Shown here piece by piece: positions 1 to 12,414 of a stretch of DNA of 64,000 bases. The notes below the pieces were generated by a model, which did not search any database, was not told the DNA's origin, and saw nothing but the letters and a program-made list of their open reading frames with translations. The stretch is taken from positions 16,065,570 through 16,129,569 of the forward strand of contig OZ023186.1 in NCBI GenBank assembly GCA_963995505.1, written 5' to 3'. Position numbers and translations under genes: made by a program. This stretch comes from Hypericum androsaemum (Eukaryota; Streptophyta; Magnoliopsida; Malpighiales; Hypericaceae). Position 1 is the first letter of the stretch. Every line of letters begins with the position of its first letter.

Positions 1-1966
1 CAAAAAAGTCCCCGCGTGTCCTTCAATAAAAAACCTCCAGCACCGTGCTAGATTTGGCCTCCAGGACCAAATCCGGTCCCCTCGTAAGGACGCCTATATT
101 ACAAATTACAATAACATAAAAGCCTATCAAAAAGTAACGCTAATTAGAAAGGTTTTATCTTAGAGTAAATCCATGAAAATCTTTCTTGAAAATCTTCCGT
201 TTAGTACCGAGTCGTCTTGCTAATTCGATTGATGAAAATTTTCCGAGAGGACCAATCTTTCCCTTGAATTTTTGCATCTCCATCCTGACTTTTTGGTGAG
301 GAGTTGGATTGTCTTACGAGTATTTTTTGGTGGTCTTTTCTTTTGTAGATACTTTGAAAATTTTATTTTATAATAAAATTTACCTTTCAAAATAAATAAA
401 TAAATAAAATTTAGGAAATGAAAGGTGAATTATTTTCCACGAGGTGACATGAGGAGTTTTACCACCAGGTGGTGCGTGGTCCATTTATCCTTATTCAAAA
501 TTAAAATTTATTACATTCTGATATGATTTTATTATTTTGTCTCAAGTAAATTAAAAAATTGTCCCCTAGATTTTCTACATTTAAAAATATATTTTGGTCC
601 ATACAAGATAATAATTCTGGCTTGGCCAATATTACATGTTGTTTGATTGGCCCATAGCTGGTAGATGAAATACGATCCTGATTCCTGAGTAATTGTTTAC
701 CTAATTTTTAAAGAGATTGATCTCTTGAATTTAATTTAAGATCAAATTTGAGATCCTGAAAAGAAAACACCAATAGGTTGAGAAATCTGAAAAATCAATA
801 TACAAATTATTGAAAAATTAACACATCATGAAGAATCAGATTCCAAATCTATTTCTTGCAACAAACTTGTTTAAATCTACAAACAAACAATGAAAATAAT
901 TTTCAGCAGATTTTCTGAAATACAACCAAACAAGTTTTTAATATTTACTTTCTCATAAATCAATTTCACAGACCTAATCTATAGTAGAAACATTAGAGAA
1001 ACTACTTTTTTTTAGGGATAAATGATTCCATATCATTAATCAAAAAGTTAACTCTTACATTCATGAAAGCAAATATAGCAGCCTAAAAACTTTAAACGTA
1101 CAATAGCTCGAGAGAAACTACTTCTTAGGACGAGAAGAAAAGTGAAAAAGGACCATATGGTATTAAATACGATGCTTTCCACATTTCCCACCTAACTTTG
1201 AGCATTAAAACAACAATTCCTTAAAAATGTCCCTTCCCTTGCCAAACTAATTAAACGTCGTAAGGTACCCTTTCTACATTAACTAGGTTTCGAGGAGTTG
1301 AGCTGAGTCTTCGTTAAATATTTGTTGGTAAAACTTTATCATCTTTCAAAAGTTCTGTCAGATTCGAATCTTAATTACTCAGTCCAGTGACCACAAACCG
1401 AGTTTTATAAAACCAAAAAAAAGCTAGCTTTCTATGCATCCATTTTTGGACAAAACATATGATTACTAGCAGTGGAGGAATAATATATTGCACATGCACA
1501 CTCACATGGGTTATCTTAGGACAAGCAATTTTATTAGGGACATTGCATATGCAAAGCACAGGACACCACATGGACCACAAGATGGAAGTAGTGTAGTTTT
1601 AAGAGACTGTTAGGCTTATGTCTTATTGTACAAAATAAGTTCATTTAGATTTAACATGGGAACTGGGGTCCTCAACTAGCAAATTGGATAGAAAAGCTGA
1701 GAAACTTCTCTACAATAATGCAGGTCTTCTCGACACCAACTCGCCGCATCAAGCGAATATGCTCAGAGGACCCGCCTTGTTCGAAGCGTCGAGCCCGCTT
1801 TCAGCGTTTCGCAACCCGGTGATCCATGTCCTGCAGAAGAGATCGAATATACGATTTTGTAGATGCGAAAACAGTGTTGTAAGCTCATTGTAAAACTTGA
1901 GTTAAAATCAAGTTGCTTATTCCAACAGCTTTTGTGAAGATGAAACAATCCAAACACCCTTTTTGC
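1..1966. other. Intergenic and ARF 3' flank, no gene seen
   Basis: AT-rich sequence with no credible coding region. The first ~90 bases (a CT/AG-balanced stretch with wording like 'cctccaggaccaaatccggtcc') resemble the end of a transposon cut by the window edge, but only one end is visible. A T-run at about 1004-1013 followed by a stretch with TCATTAATC looks like the reverse-strand tail of a LINE stump; this is weak. The 3' untranslated region of the ARF gene must lie in the right part, but its polyadenylation site could not be fixed. Confidence 0.4.
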
Positions 1967-4900
1967 TTACCTTCCAGCGTCGTTACTCGTAGCGGGATTC
2001 ATCGCAACTGTCAATCTTCTGGCATTTCTCCGAAAAATGCTGCAAATTCCAGAAGACAAAGGTTACTGAAAAGAAAAGTAAGATAATCACAATTGAAACT
2101 ACTCAACAATCAAATAGTAGAGGTACTAAGGATGGCAAAATGCACCTGAACGGTTCATCTCCGATTCGTTTAACAGCACCAGTCATATCTCTATAAAGCA
2201 CTCGGCCAGAGATCTCAAATCTTTCAATACCGAAAATGCTAGCCAGCTTGGTATAGAGCTCATCATAAGAACTGAGAAGAGTCAGATCAAGTGTTCGACC
2301 CGAATCTTCCGATTCCATGAACACCTTGCAGTGACCAGCATTGATGCTTATGTCAGAGGCACAAAGGCTTTTGTTCCATGGAAACCCGGCACTGGACGGC
2401 TTCTGTATTGAAGTTTGTTTCTCCGCAGCGAATTGGAACAAATCAGAAAATTTTGCTCTGTCTGGATTCTCATCAGATGAGTTAACATCTCTAGAACTGC
2501 TATGAGACATTTGTTGTTCGGTAAGTATCGGTTGACCAAATAGCAAAAACTGGTACTTCTTTGCATTATCAGATATCTCCCTTTTTGTACTAGAGTTCCC
2601 CATGGTTAACAAGCAAGACAGATTCTCTTTGCTTTTGCTGTGATCCATGACGAAGCTTTCGGAAACTTTTGACTGCGGTTTGAACGGGTGAAGACCGGAA
2701 AGAACCAGCCCTGACTGCAGTTTGTTGCTAAGTTGGAGATCTGATAAAGATAGTCCAAAATTAGCATGCCTGGCTCCCTGTATGCCTGCAGGAGTGTTAT
2801 CAGTTAGATAACACAAGGGGCTGCTTGGCCCAAGGGGGTTGCTTGGATACGACGGCAAGTAAAATGGGCAATCGCGGGGAATGTCCATCTGTTGCGGTAG
2901 CCGCATCCTTTTGCTTGGTGGTGACGAGTATGGTGACATCGGGATGACTGGCATATTGGACACCAGCTCAACCAACCATGGACTAACACGCTTTACATTT
3001 TGCAGCAAGTCTGGTTCATCCCATGCCACCTGCAATGAGATATCACCAAGGCACGTAAGACACAAAGCCATAATAATTCCAAGGCTAAGAAAATCGAACG
3101 AACAAATACAAAATCCAAGGCAAACACTTCAACATATTAACAAAGCAGAATCTAAGAGAGGGTATGTTCAATGAGAGGATGTTACCGATAGCTGAATAAG
3201 ACACAACGTGTGAAAACTACTGACAGCTAATTCAACACTGGCAAAAACTGGACCGGTTTTTATGGTATAATCTCCAAGTTATGCATAGCTTTGAGCCCTC
3301 TTCAATGTTAAAAACCATTTTTACAGGATTATCAGAACATGCGAAGGTCCGAAACTCGTAGATGCTCACAGTTTTATAGGGTCCAATATCGGCGAGAAGA
3401 GCCAGAGCCAAGGTGAATCAGATCACAAAAGTGAGCTCCCAAAATAAACCCTGAAGTGCAATAAATGCTAGACCTTGTGCATCAAGATGAGCCTAAAGGA
3501 GCAGGTACTCTGTGACCTGACTCACCTAATCAGTAACTTGAATGTGCCAAATAAATACGAGACCACTGATTCAGACTAAACAAGTCACTACATGGACTGC
3601 AAATCAGTATGCGGCATTAACTATGGTGGGATAGTCTTCTGGACAAAGGGATTGGTGTTCCTCGAGTAATCTAGTTGAAGCCCGTTCAGTCGGAAGTAGG
3701 TTGGTCAAGCAAACATGTTACCAGACAACCGATCAATGACCGGTAACCAAAAGAGCAAGGGAGAGGAGGATATGTGACAGATCAGTTTCAGACAGAAAAT
3801 TGGATAGTATTAACAGGAAAGAGACACGATTATACTAGCATGGTTCCACAAAGAACAGCATTGGGAACCAACTTGCTTTGCAAGCCAAACTAGCCATGTC
3901 CCTTCGCGAAACAGATCAACCACTTTGACGTGAAGCAAAACGAACTACAAAGATGAAGCGTATACTTAAAATGTTCTCAAATTAAGCGAGCATGCAAAGA
4001 AAATAAAATGCAAGAGCAAACAAATAGCTTTCAAAGTGAAAAAGGGATTTCCAAGTACCTGAAGGAGTCTCCAAGGGGAGTTAGGCCAACGGATGGGATC
4101 CGAAACCTGAGCGGCTGCGACAGTCCCCATGAACCAGCTGATCCTGGAAGAGTCCTCTGTCTCAAACGCCATCTTGAATCGCATCCCAGGGCACCACCTG
4201 ATCCTCATTGCCTCTCTCACTGCCGAGGCCTTAACAAAGAACTCGGGGGTACTCGCCCGAGGGTTATAAACCACCTCGAAAGGCTGACCACCGGTAGCGC
4301 GTGCCGATGCCTCAAAGACCTCCTCAATCCTCACCCCTCTCCCCTTCCCTCTTAGCCCCAAGTTCCTCTTGCTCTCCTCCTCATTCCAGAACCCGCCAAA
4401 CGGGCTAAGACAGCCTACATTGCCTCCAGCCCATTCAGGGCCAAAGGAACTGCGCTTCGCCCTGCGGATACCCACTCGGAGCTCCGCGTTATTGGAACGG
4501 AGAAAAACAATAGAATCTCCGGCTACAAGCTTCTTCTGGTTAACAAAGGTGCTCCAACCAGTGGTCAAGAGGTGCCTCCTAGGAGTCCCTCTATATATAT
4601 GCCTAAACTTCCACACCTGACCGTGTACATCCTTGGCGACCACCGTCTGCACCGGCGGGTCCGCAGTGTAATCCAGGCGGGGGAATATGGTCTCCGCACA
4701 ATAGCGCGGGACCGAGAACCCCCCGCCATTGTTAGCATCAGACTGAGTCAATGTCTTAGCAAAAGACGCAGGCTTCTCCACATTATCACAACCATTCCCA
4801 GTGACACCCTTCTCCTCCAACTCCACAAACTCGCTAAGAATGTCGAAATCCATGGCGGAATTCGGGTTGGTGGAGGGTAATGGGAAGAGGGCTATCTTAG

Positions 4901-5159
4901 TATAGACCTCATCAGTTTCAGGGTCAGCCAGGTAGCTGATGGAAGACACCCTACAAGGGATAAGGGAAGGGATGATACCGTTGGACTTTGGGAAGGAGAG
5001 GTCTCTTGGTGGTTGGGCTTGGGAGTGTTCCAAGTGGCCTTGAGGGAAGTAAAAAACCACGGAGCTTATCTGAGGGATTTGGACCATTGAACCAGCACAA
5101 GCATGCCATAGTTGGGGATCCAAGCTCTTCTCTTCCCTTCCTCCTCCTGGCCCCATCAT
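1967..5159 (-). CDS. ARF16-like: Auxin response factor, ARF10/16/17 clade
   Basis: A nuclear transcription factor expected to bind auxin response elements through a B3 domain and, in this clade, to act as a repressor. I read three coding exons: 5159-4059, 3029-2146 and 2039-1967, phases 0 and 2, giving 685 residues (Arabidopsis ARF10 and ARF16 are about 670-690). The B3 domain is at about 132-234 with the clade signature TLTQSDANNGGGFSVPRY; the ARF middle domain is at about 300-395 and is split by intron 1 at WRLLQ/VAWDEP; a PB1-like C-terminus begins at about 602. The start was placed at the double Met at 5159, 17 bases after a good acceptor (5177-5178); the upstream open reading from 5231 would be intronic. 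Intron 1 is 1029 nt and intron 2 is 106 nt. The last exon was too short to appear as an open frame and was found from its acceptor at 2040-2041 and its match to the family ending (ARRLT...GR stop). It carries a miR160 site. ARF10 versus ARF16 cannot be separated here. Confidence 0.93.
2767..2787 (-). promoter_or_regulatory. miR160 target site in ARF mRNA
   Basis: The plus strand here reads TGCCTGGCTCCCTGTATGCC followed by T. From memory this is the mature miR160 sequence except for the last base, so the ARF mRNA (minus strand) is almost fully complementary to miR160. It encodes the clade-specific peptide GIQGARHAN. Cleavage by miR160 is the established way ARF10, ARF16 and ARF17 are controlled; that it operates here is inference from perfect conservation. 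Confidence 0.93.
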
Positions 5160-5856
5160 TTCTAGGTAGTTGAAAGCTGGAAGGACACAAGAACATAGCA
5201 GCAACAGATGAATAGACCTCAATATATACAATATGGCAAATCTCAGTTATATTAATTACTGACTAGAGTAAAAGCTAGAGAACCAAAGCTCGGGTTCTAC
5301 CTCGTTTTCCATGGGGTCGATGAATCAATTTTCACCCTTGTGCAATCAGAATAAATCAAATACAGTGTAAAGCCCCGAAATTTAAGTCAAACAAAAACCC
5401 GGATAAACTTAGTTAAAAAAGAGTAAAAGCTAGAGAGAGAGATGCAATTTCTTTTCTTTACCTGTTTTTGTCTGTTAAAATATTTGTTTCCTCTGAAAAA
5501 GAAAATCAAAAGAATCATCAGCCTTTAACTGAGAAGCCCTAAAGGGAAGGCCAAAAACAGGGGATTAAAGTTTGCAACTTTACCACAGTAGGCAAAGATT
5601 TCTGAGATAAGATAAAGAGGGTTTAGAAATTGGAAACCCAATTGCCAAAAATCTAAGAAAGTGAAAATCTTTGATCTTTTGAGGGACATTAGGGAAGCTT
5701 ACTTTAATTGCTCTGACTTGTCTTCCTCTGCCCCCTCCTCCTCCTTCACTTCACTGGTAGGATTTCTGACTAATTTGACAATCTTTTTGCCCCAGTTGCA
5801 GAATAAATACAACAGTAGCCAACCAAGATAGAGAGGGAGAGACTGAGAGAGAGACT

Positions 5857-5890
<34 letters not shown>
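5160..5890 (-). promoter_or_regulatory. ARF 5' leader with UTR intron and (GA)n tract
   Basis: Upstream of the ARF start is an intron acceptor at 5177-5178. Possible matching donors on the minus strand are CAG/GTAAAG at 5462/5461 (best), GAG/GTAGAA at 5301/5300 and AAA/GTAAGC at 5703/5702. Beyond them is a CT-rich leader and a (GA)14 tract on the plus strand at 5861-5888, which is (TC)n in mRNA sense. A leader intron is usual in this ARF clade. No TATA box was assigned with confidence. Confidence 0.5.
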
Positions 5891-5891
<1 letters not shown>

Positions 5892-7367
5892 ATTGATTTA
5901 TAAGGAGGTGATCATCTGGTGTGGTGTGTGGGAACTTTTATAATTCACTCTTTCCTCTGTTTCTTCCCCCCCGCCCTCTCTTGCTTTTGTATTGTAAATA
6001 TATATCATTTTCTTCATGATTTTCTTTCTCACAATTCGATCAATGTCGAAATCTATTTACGAAATCTTTCTTCGTCGACGACTTCTTTCAATAGTTTTAA
6101 AAAATGTGGTCCGTCTGGTTGGACCACGAAGCGGCGCAAATTTCGGTTGAATTTCACCATAAATGTGGCCTAGTTCAACTGGTAGTCAATAACTTTGATC
6201 GCCAATTTTTCTAGTCGGTCTTGCTAGTTTGGGCGGTTGAACCGACTGGCCGATCCCAAAATGTATTTTGAAAAAAATATATTTTAAAGTGACTAAATTA
6301 TGGTTTTAATATTTGTATATCATAAGTTTGCAATAAAATACAATAACATTAATAACTATTGCTATTTTTATACTAAATGCAATAAATAATATATTGCAAA
6401 AAAATATTTATGATTCATTTAATCGTTCGGCCGATTCAACCGATTGATCCAATAATGAGAGAAATTCTGGATCGATCTGCTTATCTTTTTTTAAACCATT
6501 CTTCTTCCTATCTCATTTCTTTTTTTTCTTATATTTTTTTCTCTCCGATATTTTTACTATTATTAAGTTTCCACTTATGTGGGGCCCCAGGTTTTCTCTC
6601 TCCAAACCACAACCCAACAAAAACCAAAACAAAATAAAAACAAGTAAACAAATCCCTTGAAATGACGTTGCACACGCTTCACAAGTTCATTATATTTGTC
6701 TTCTCGTGACCAAGAAACATGTCCCTCTTCTTACAGCGCGGTTAAAATGGATATATCGTATCGCGAGACATTAATAATGTTTGATCAGATATCGTGGATT
6801 TCAAGTCAACAATAAGCATAATAAATATATTTCTTTTCTTTTTTGAAAGCATTCCTTTCTTTTTTTTCAAACACTAACATTCATCATTAATCCAAATTCG
6901 AAGCATTTAAATTTGAAATGTTGCAAAATTTTTATAACAAATATATATATTTAGTATTCAGAAGTACTCAAACTCAAAATAGAACCACTTTTTTGTTGAC
7001 TAATTTGTTTATTTTTTCCTTTTCCGAAACTTCTTTTGGCAACATCTCTTTTTTAGGAAATGCAAAAGAGTTTACTAATCATCAACTCATTAGTCCTTCT
7101 AAAAAAAACTCATTAGTCTTCAAATTCAATTTAAAAACTACTTTTGCCTATCAAAAAATTAAAATAATTTTTTCTTTGCCGTGTAAAAAATATAATTTTC
7201 TTGCCAATGATCATTTGGTCTCACGGCACAAGGTGTACATGAATTGACAGAAGGTCCAAGGTTCGATTTTCTTACAAATAAAATTTGGGTTTGAATTCTA
7301 AAAAGATTTTACTAATCATCAAGTATGCCTTCAATTTGGGTTCAAAATTTTCTTTCATGACATTTAT
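5891..7367. other. ARF upstream intergenic region with a dispersed repeat
   Basis: No gene. A stretch at about 6085-6500 has ends that resemble inverted repeats (TAGTTTTAAAAAATGTGGTCC near 6087; a weaker reverse partner near 6490) and carries GGTCC/CGGTT motifs such as GTTGAACCGACTGG. It matches in style the copies near 27800-28334 and 57215-57300, so it is probably a dispersed element of an unassigned family. The remaining sequence is AT-rich, with nothing else recognised. Confidence 0.4.
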
Positions 7368-7380
7368 CACTACAAGAAAA
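7368..7380 (+). repeat. CACTA-type terminal motif
   Basis: CACTACAAGAAAA is the classic outer end of plant CACTA (EnSpm) transposons. No matching opposite end was found, and a hAT MITE has landed 100 bases further in, so this would be one end of a broken or interrupted element. The motif is short; chance is possible. Confidence 0.4.
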
Positions 7381-7479
7381 AAGGGGTGAGTCTATTAGAA
7401 AAATAGCTTTATCAAGATAAACCAACCTTGCCTCGAGTTGGATTCAGTGTTGTTGGCAACAACAATTGGCCCATTCAAC

Positions 7480-8390
7480 CAAGGTTGTCAGGATCACGAT
7501 TTTAATCATAAGATCGCACGATTTTATGAGTCGCCATTGCTCCAACGTGCTGAATCACATGCAAGATCTTAATGTTGAACGGATCGGTAGGATCGTCGAG
7601 TATAATCGTAAGATCGCAAGATCTGCGATTAAAATCACAAGAATATTTTTAACTAATTCTCTCCCTGTACTTACGAGAGATTAAATGAATTTTTTTTTGT
7701 TTTTTATATATTATATATTGTATTTTTTAGAAGTTTCCTGATTTTTGTAAAGATATGTGGTATTTCTTTAATAGTTTAAATCAGTGTAACCCTAACCCTA
7801 ATAGTGTGCACTATAAATATAAGGTCTTTGGTCGTATTCTAAAAGAAAAATAAGAAAGAATTAAATAAGATCGAGAGAGGGATCATCGCATACGACGTAA
7901 GTCGGTCTCCGTCTTTGGTTCTCGTGGTTTTGTAATCTAAGTGAATATTTTAATGAACTTCATCGCATGATTTAATAGAGCACTATTTTTTAGTTCACTA
8001 CGATAATTTTTGTTCATGATTTTGTAGTTCTACAATAGGAATTAAATAATGCTTGTCTACGATAGGAATTAAATAATACCCAAAGTAGGAGGTGAAGATC
8101 GTACGGAGGAAGATGTTGGGTTCGATGAGCAGACTGACTTGAATGCTTTGTTGAATTAAAGTTTTTAAGATGATGTTTGAGAAAATTATATTTTTAGATG
8201 ATGTTTGAGACAATGAGTGTTTATGACTTATGATTAAATTAATAAAAGTTTATGTTAAGTTTATTTTTCTTAGTTATTTCTATAATTTTGTCTATTTGGT
8301 GGGATCTTGCGATCTGTGTTACGATTCTCCAATCTACGATTTTTCTATACCCAAACGATCCTAAGTGAGATCCCGATTTTGATAACCTTG
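7480..8390. mobile_element. hAT-like MITE with 8-bp target duplication
   Basis: The element begins CAAGGTTGTCA and ends TGATAACCTTG, imperfect terminal inverted repeats with similar ATCG-rich subterminal words on both sides (ATCGCACGAT, GATCTTGCGATC). The direct repeat CATTCAAC flanks it exactly at 7472-7479 and 8391-8398. An 8-bp duplication with short inverted ends is the hAT pattern. At 911 bp with no transposase reading frame it is non-autonomous. Confidence 0.85.
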
Positions 8391-8490
8391 CATTCAACGA
8401 CATATCATCCCCAACGGAAAAATATCTCAACGACACATCATTCCAACGACACAAAATTTTCAATGCCACATCATCCCAACGGTACATCAA
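8391..8490. repeat. Degenerate short tandem repeat (CAACGACACATCAT-like)
   Basis: About six imperfect copies of a unit like CCAACGACACATCATC run through this stretch. On the minus strand it can be read as a repeated Trp-Asp-Asp-Val pattern, but it is repeat DNA and not a gene. It may be subterminal repeat of the broken CACTA-type element whose end lies at 7368. Confidence 0.5.
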
Positions 8491-9702
8491 TTTTTAAAAA
8501 ACGAATCTGTAATCGTGTAGATCGTTAAATTCTCTTTTCGAAAATGTATTATATTAGCAAAAATTCCAAACGAGTCAAAAGTGATGATCACCGAAATTTT
8601 GATTTTTTTAATTAAAAAAACTCAGACACGCACGTCAAGCAGGGTATTTGCCCAAAATGGTGTTACTGTGCAAGTTTATTACCGAAATGGTGTTACTGTT
8701 TAAAAAATTCCCGAAATGGTGTTCCTTTCCCAGGTTAAAATTTTTTTCCGACCTGGGGAGCTTCGATCTGGGTCCAAATCGAAAAATATTTTCGGCATCC
8801 GTGGTCGAAAGAATCGTTTCGATTTGGTCCCAAGTCGAATAAAATTTTTGACTAGTGATCCTAGGTCGAACAATTTTTTTGACTTAAGTCCGGATATAAC
8901 CTTTTCACAAAAAACTGGAAAAATTGGATTTCGACCAGTTTTTTGTCAGACAGAGACGAGATTGAAAATATTTTTCGGCCTGGGGTCACCCAGATCGAGA
9001 TAAAAATTCGATTTAGGTTCTATATATTGCAAATTCTTCGGACGAGTTTTTAAGTATTTGCAGAGAGCACCGACGAGTTTTGGGGGCGACTGAGTAGTTT
9101 TTTAAGTCTTTTCCAGACTCCTTCGCATTGTTTTCGTCTCAGGTATGTTAATTTTAATTATGAATACTTTGTGATGAATTTCGTTTTAGTAGATCAATTT
9201 CTGCAATTTTATTTTGTGAACAGTTTAATTATGTATCAATTTTTTATGTTAATTTTAATTAAGAATATACTTTGTCATCAATTTTGTTTTAGTAGATCAT
9301 GCAAATGTTGTGCTTTTTACACCCAAATGTTAGTAGAATTGTTGATATGGTTGTAAAAGGACCGCTCCAAGTTCGTTAGATTCGATCCCTAATTCCTATT
9401 ATGAAAATCGGATGCAATATACATTCCATTTTGTACTTATTAATGCAGCTATTTGTTAAATAAATATAAAAATATTATTCAAAGAATTACCTACTAAATA
9501 GGATTAAATAATTTTTGTTTTAGTAGATCAACTTCTTCAACTTTATTTTATGAACTTATGGATTAAGCCACTCTAATAATGTGCCAATTTTTTTGTTAAA
9601 GTATAAATGGTATTAAATAGTAATACGAGTACCTGATGCCACCTGCAAAACTCAGTCATTATGCATTAGATACTAATACATCAACGCATTATTTGACGGT
9701 AA

Positions 9703-10666
9703 ATGGTATTAAATAGTAATACGAGTACCTGATACCAAGTGGCTCATCATCAGCTTGCCTCCGAGGCTCACAGAAATTTGGGCAAGTTGGGATTATCCTT
9801 TCATAAGTCCACATACAAACCAGTTGCATAGCCCGACAAACCAGTTGCCTCCGAGGCTCACAGAAATCATGGCTTTGCATAACTGGTGGTACACGTATGC
9901 CAAACACGCACTACCCTAACTATATGTGCCAATTGCCTCAACATCAACAAGAAGTGGCAACCAGCAGACATGGACCAATCGGTCGACGGATTCAGGAAAA
10001 AGCGTACATCTGATAAGTTGTATTATGTTTGCTCGAACATATCGTTACACTAGCTCATCATCAGCATCATCTGGGATATCAGAAGGAGAAAAATTTGTGT
10101 CAAACAACTCCATATAAATTCAGTTGCATGTGACAAGTTCTGGACTATCCCGTGGGCTCATGCCAAATAGGCCATAACACATCTCTTTCCACTGGAGAGG
10201 TGTCTGCGGTCCCGTTGCTGGCTTTAATAGTCATAGAGATTAATAATCATCTACCCCTCAGGCATGTGAAAAGTGTGTGTTTCTGGCCGCCACCTCTCCA
10301 GTAGGGCGGTAACCAGTGCAGTATCGACAACGACGTTGCCAATGCGCCAAACGTCCCAAAAATCGGCAACCTTTATATACTTTAAGGATTTATGGTTACT
10401 CACGCCTGCTGTTCTCAATGTGCGACGAGGGAAGCTTAACAGCTTGTTATTTTGGCTTCCGTTCTCAACCTATACAAAATAGCTAATAGTAGAAATAAAA
10501 TTATATTATTTAAAAAATATATTGAATATAAAACACAAAACTTTTAATTACGTACCTCATAATTCCAAACTTCCTGAGAACGGTGCACATTCTGGTAACG
10601 GAACAGAGTGTCATCTACGGGTCCTCCATTCCCCAAATAATGAGATAATTCTGATTGTGAAGCCAT
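9703..10666 (-). pseudogene. Plant mobile domain (PMD, MAIL1/PP7-like) pseudogene
   Basis: Minus-strand reading starts at 10666 with MASQSELSHYLGNGG; exon 1 (10666-10556) ends at GAG/GTACGT and exon 2 starts at 10469 after TTTTGTATAG. Exon 2 reads into the family hallmark VTALLERWRPETHTFHMPEG, then hits TAG at 10251-10253. After frame changes the similarity resumes (LQWKEMCYGLFGMSP, then LFPESVDRLVHVCWLPLL and GSACLAYVYHQLCKAM), again with stops. The words GTGAGCCTCGGAGGCAA occur twice near the 3' end, an internal duplication. PMD proteins are known both as transposon passengers and as host genes; its place within long inverted repeats argues for the transposon version. It is not functional as read. 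Confidence 0.75.
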
Positions 10667-10867
10667 ATCTAAATTCATAAAATTTTTTATCAAAATAATG
10701 AATCAAAAATTCGTAATTAACACGATAAGAATACAAAATTAAATAATAATTCATAATTAATAAATTAATTAAATATTTACCAAATTTAATTAAGATATTG
10801 ATTTAACACACAGAAAACTAAATTAATTAACACACTTAAATCCAACAGTCCAATTATATCCTAAAAT

Positions 10868-11190
10868 CTAACGGTCCAATTATATCATAAAATTAATTAA
10901 CACCATTAACTCAGAATATTTAATCATAAAATTATACTAATTAACACATTTAAATCCTACAATTCAATAGTCTAATTAACTAACTAAATAAAATAAAATT
11001 AATTAACAAACTTAAATCCAATAGTCTAATTATATCATAAACTCCAAGGGACAAATTAAATTATAAAATTAATTAACACCATTGGCTTAGAATATTTAAT
11101 TACAAATTTATATTAATTAACACATTTCAATCCCATAATTCAATAGTTCAATTAACTAACTAAATTAAATTAAATTAATTCACACACTTT
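10868..11190. repeat. AT-rich tandem duplication, unit about 170 bp
   Basis: Two diverged copies in direct order share a run of words: AAATTAATTAACACCATT, AGAATATTTAAT, AATTAACACATTT, AATCC, AATTCAATAGT and AATTAACTAACTAAAT. The copies span roughly 10868-11015 and 11045-11190. No coding potential. Confidence 0.6.
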
Positions 11191-11862
11191 AATCAAAAAA
11201 TGAACTAACGGCGATGAGGTTAAATTTTATCAAAAAATTAACTAACGGCGACGAGCTTAATCCAACGGTCCAATTTAATTCAAAACATTTATACCGCACG
11301 GCGAGGAAGCGGCAAACGGCGGGGAGGATGAATGGCGACGAGGGCGGCCGGAGACGCAGCAGCGAACGGCAGGGTCGGAGAGCAGCGGCGATCGTTGGCA
11401 GGGTGGAAATTTTTTTGGGTATTTCTGGTTCGTATGTATTTGGCCCGGTTGAAAAACATTTACTTGTAGGGTCGGGGATGACCCCAGATCGAAAAAAAAT
11501 TTCGATCTGGGGCCTATCCAGATAAAATCCACCCGAAATCTACTTTTCCAGATTCTTATTGGATAAGGCCATCCTACCAAATTGAAAATTTTTTTTGATC
11601 TGGGTCCTCAGGTCGAAAATATTTTCCAACCTGGGACCAAAATTGAAAAGTTTTATTCGACCATGGAAGTAAAAAAAAATTTCAATTTTGGTCCCACGTC
11701 AAAATTTTTTTTCGATCTCAGGACGCAGGTTAAAAAAATATTTTGATCTTGAAAAGGGACACCATTCTCTGAATATTTTAAACAGTAACACAATTTTGGT
11801 AATAAATTTGTACTGTAGTACCATATTGGACAAAAATCCATCAAGCGTGCATCAAAACTGAG

Positions 11863-12414
11863 CATTGTATTACAGAACCCGCATTGTCAGCACCCAATCG
11901 TGTTTCACCTCGACTATATTTATTTTGGATCTCTAATACGAGGAGGGTTTTATTTTTATTTGACTCTTACAATATTACGAAAGGGGTAGGAGAAGATTTT
12001 GTCAATCTTATCGCTAAGACCGAAAAAGATTTCTTAGATTCGTCATTTAATTAAGTGGAGTGTGAATTAAAGCTTCAGAAATATGGGAAGACCAAAATTA
12101 TGACGAGTTACGAATATTTGTATAGCATTTGAAATTACTTTTGAATGACTACATCAAGTACGTAGATCTATATAAAAATTACGAATATCAAATTGTGAAA
12201 ATTTGATTTATTTAATTAGAGCTTTTAACAAAAATATATCATAAATTTTGGTAAAAAGATTTGGTATCTTTATGATTCAAATTGATTTGATTTTAAATTA
12301 GTCGAACCAAAGTATTTTAATAAAAGGAGATTTAAGCAATATTTCAAATTGGCTTTGTTGAGATTTATGTGTAATTAATTCAAGATATTAACCGGTATTT
12401 TTGTCCTTTCGAAG
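11863..12414. other. Intergenic, nothing recognised
   Basis: AT-rich sequence between two transposons with no coding region, inverted repeats or known motif that I could support. Confidence 0.6.

Larger units (their letters stand above)
8621..11862. mobile_element. MULE-like element with long inverted repeats and PMD pseudogene
   Basis: Sequence from 8621 rightward and the reverse complement from 11862 leftward match over roughly 250-400 bases with many substitutions. Both start with CTCAG, then share words such as TTTATTACC, GTGTTACTGTTTAAAA and AATGGTGT, and a run of 'gacctgggtc...aaaattttt' motifs. Long diverged inverted ends suggest an old Mutator-like element. No target duplication could be found at these ends, so the boundaries are approximate. 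Inside are a broken plant-mobile-domain gene (9703-10666), an AT-rich tandem duplication (10868-11190) and a GC-rich patch at 11290-11400. Confidence 0.65.

Noticed and set aside
2103..2145. Continuation of the ARF frame to a stop at 2103 (GDEPFRCILPSL...)
   Set aside because: A CAG/GT donor at 2146/2145 and the short third exon at 2039-1967 restore the family's C-terminus, so this is intron read-through.
5160..5231. 24-residue hydrophobic N-terminal extension of the ARF frame resembling a signal peptide
   Set aside because: A splice acceptor at 5177-5178 lies inside it and the family starts close to PGGG...DPQLWHACAG, so this is intron and leader sequence.
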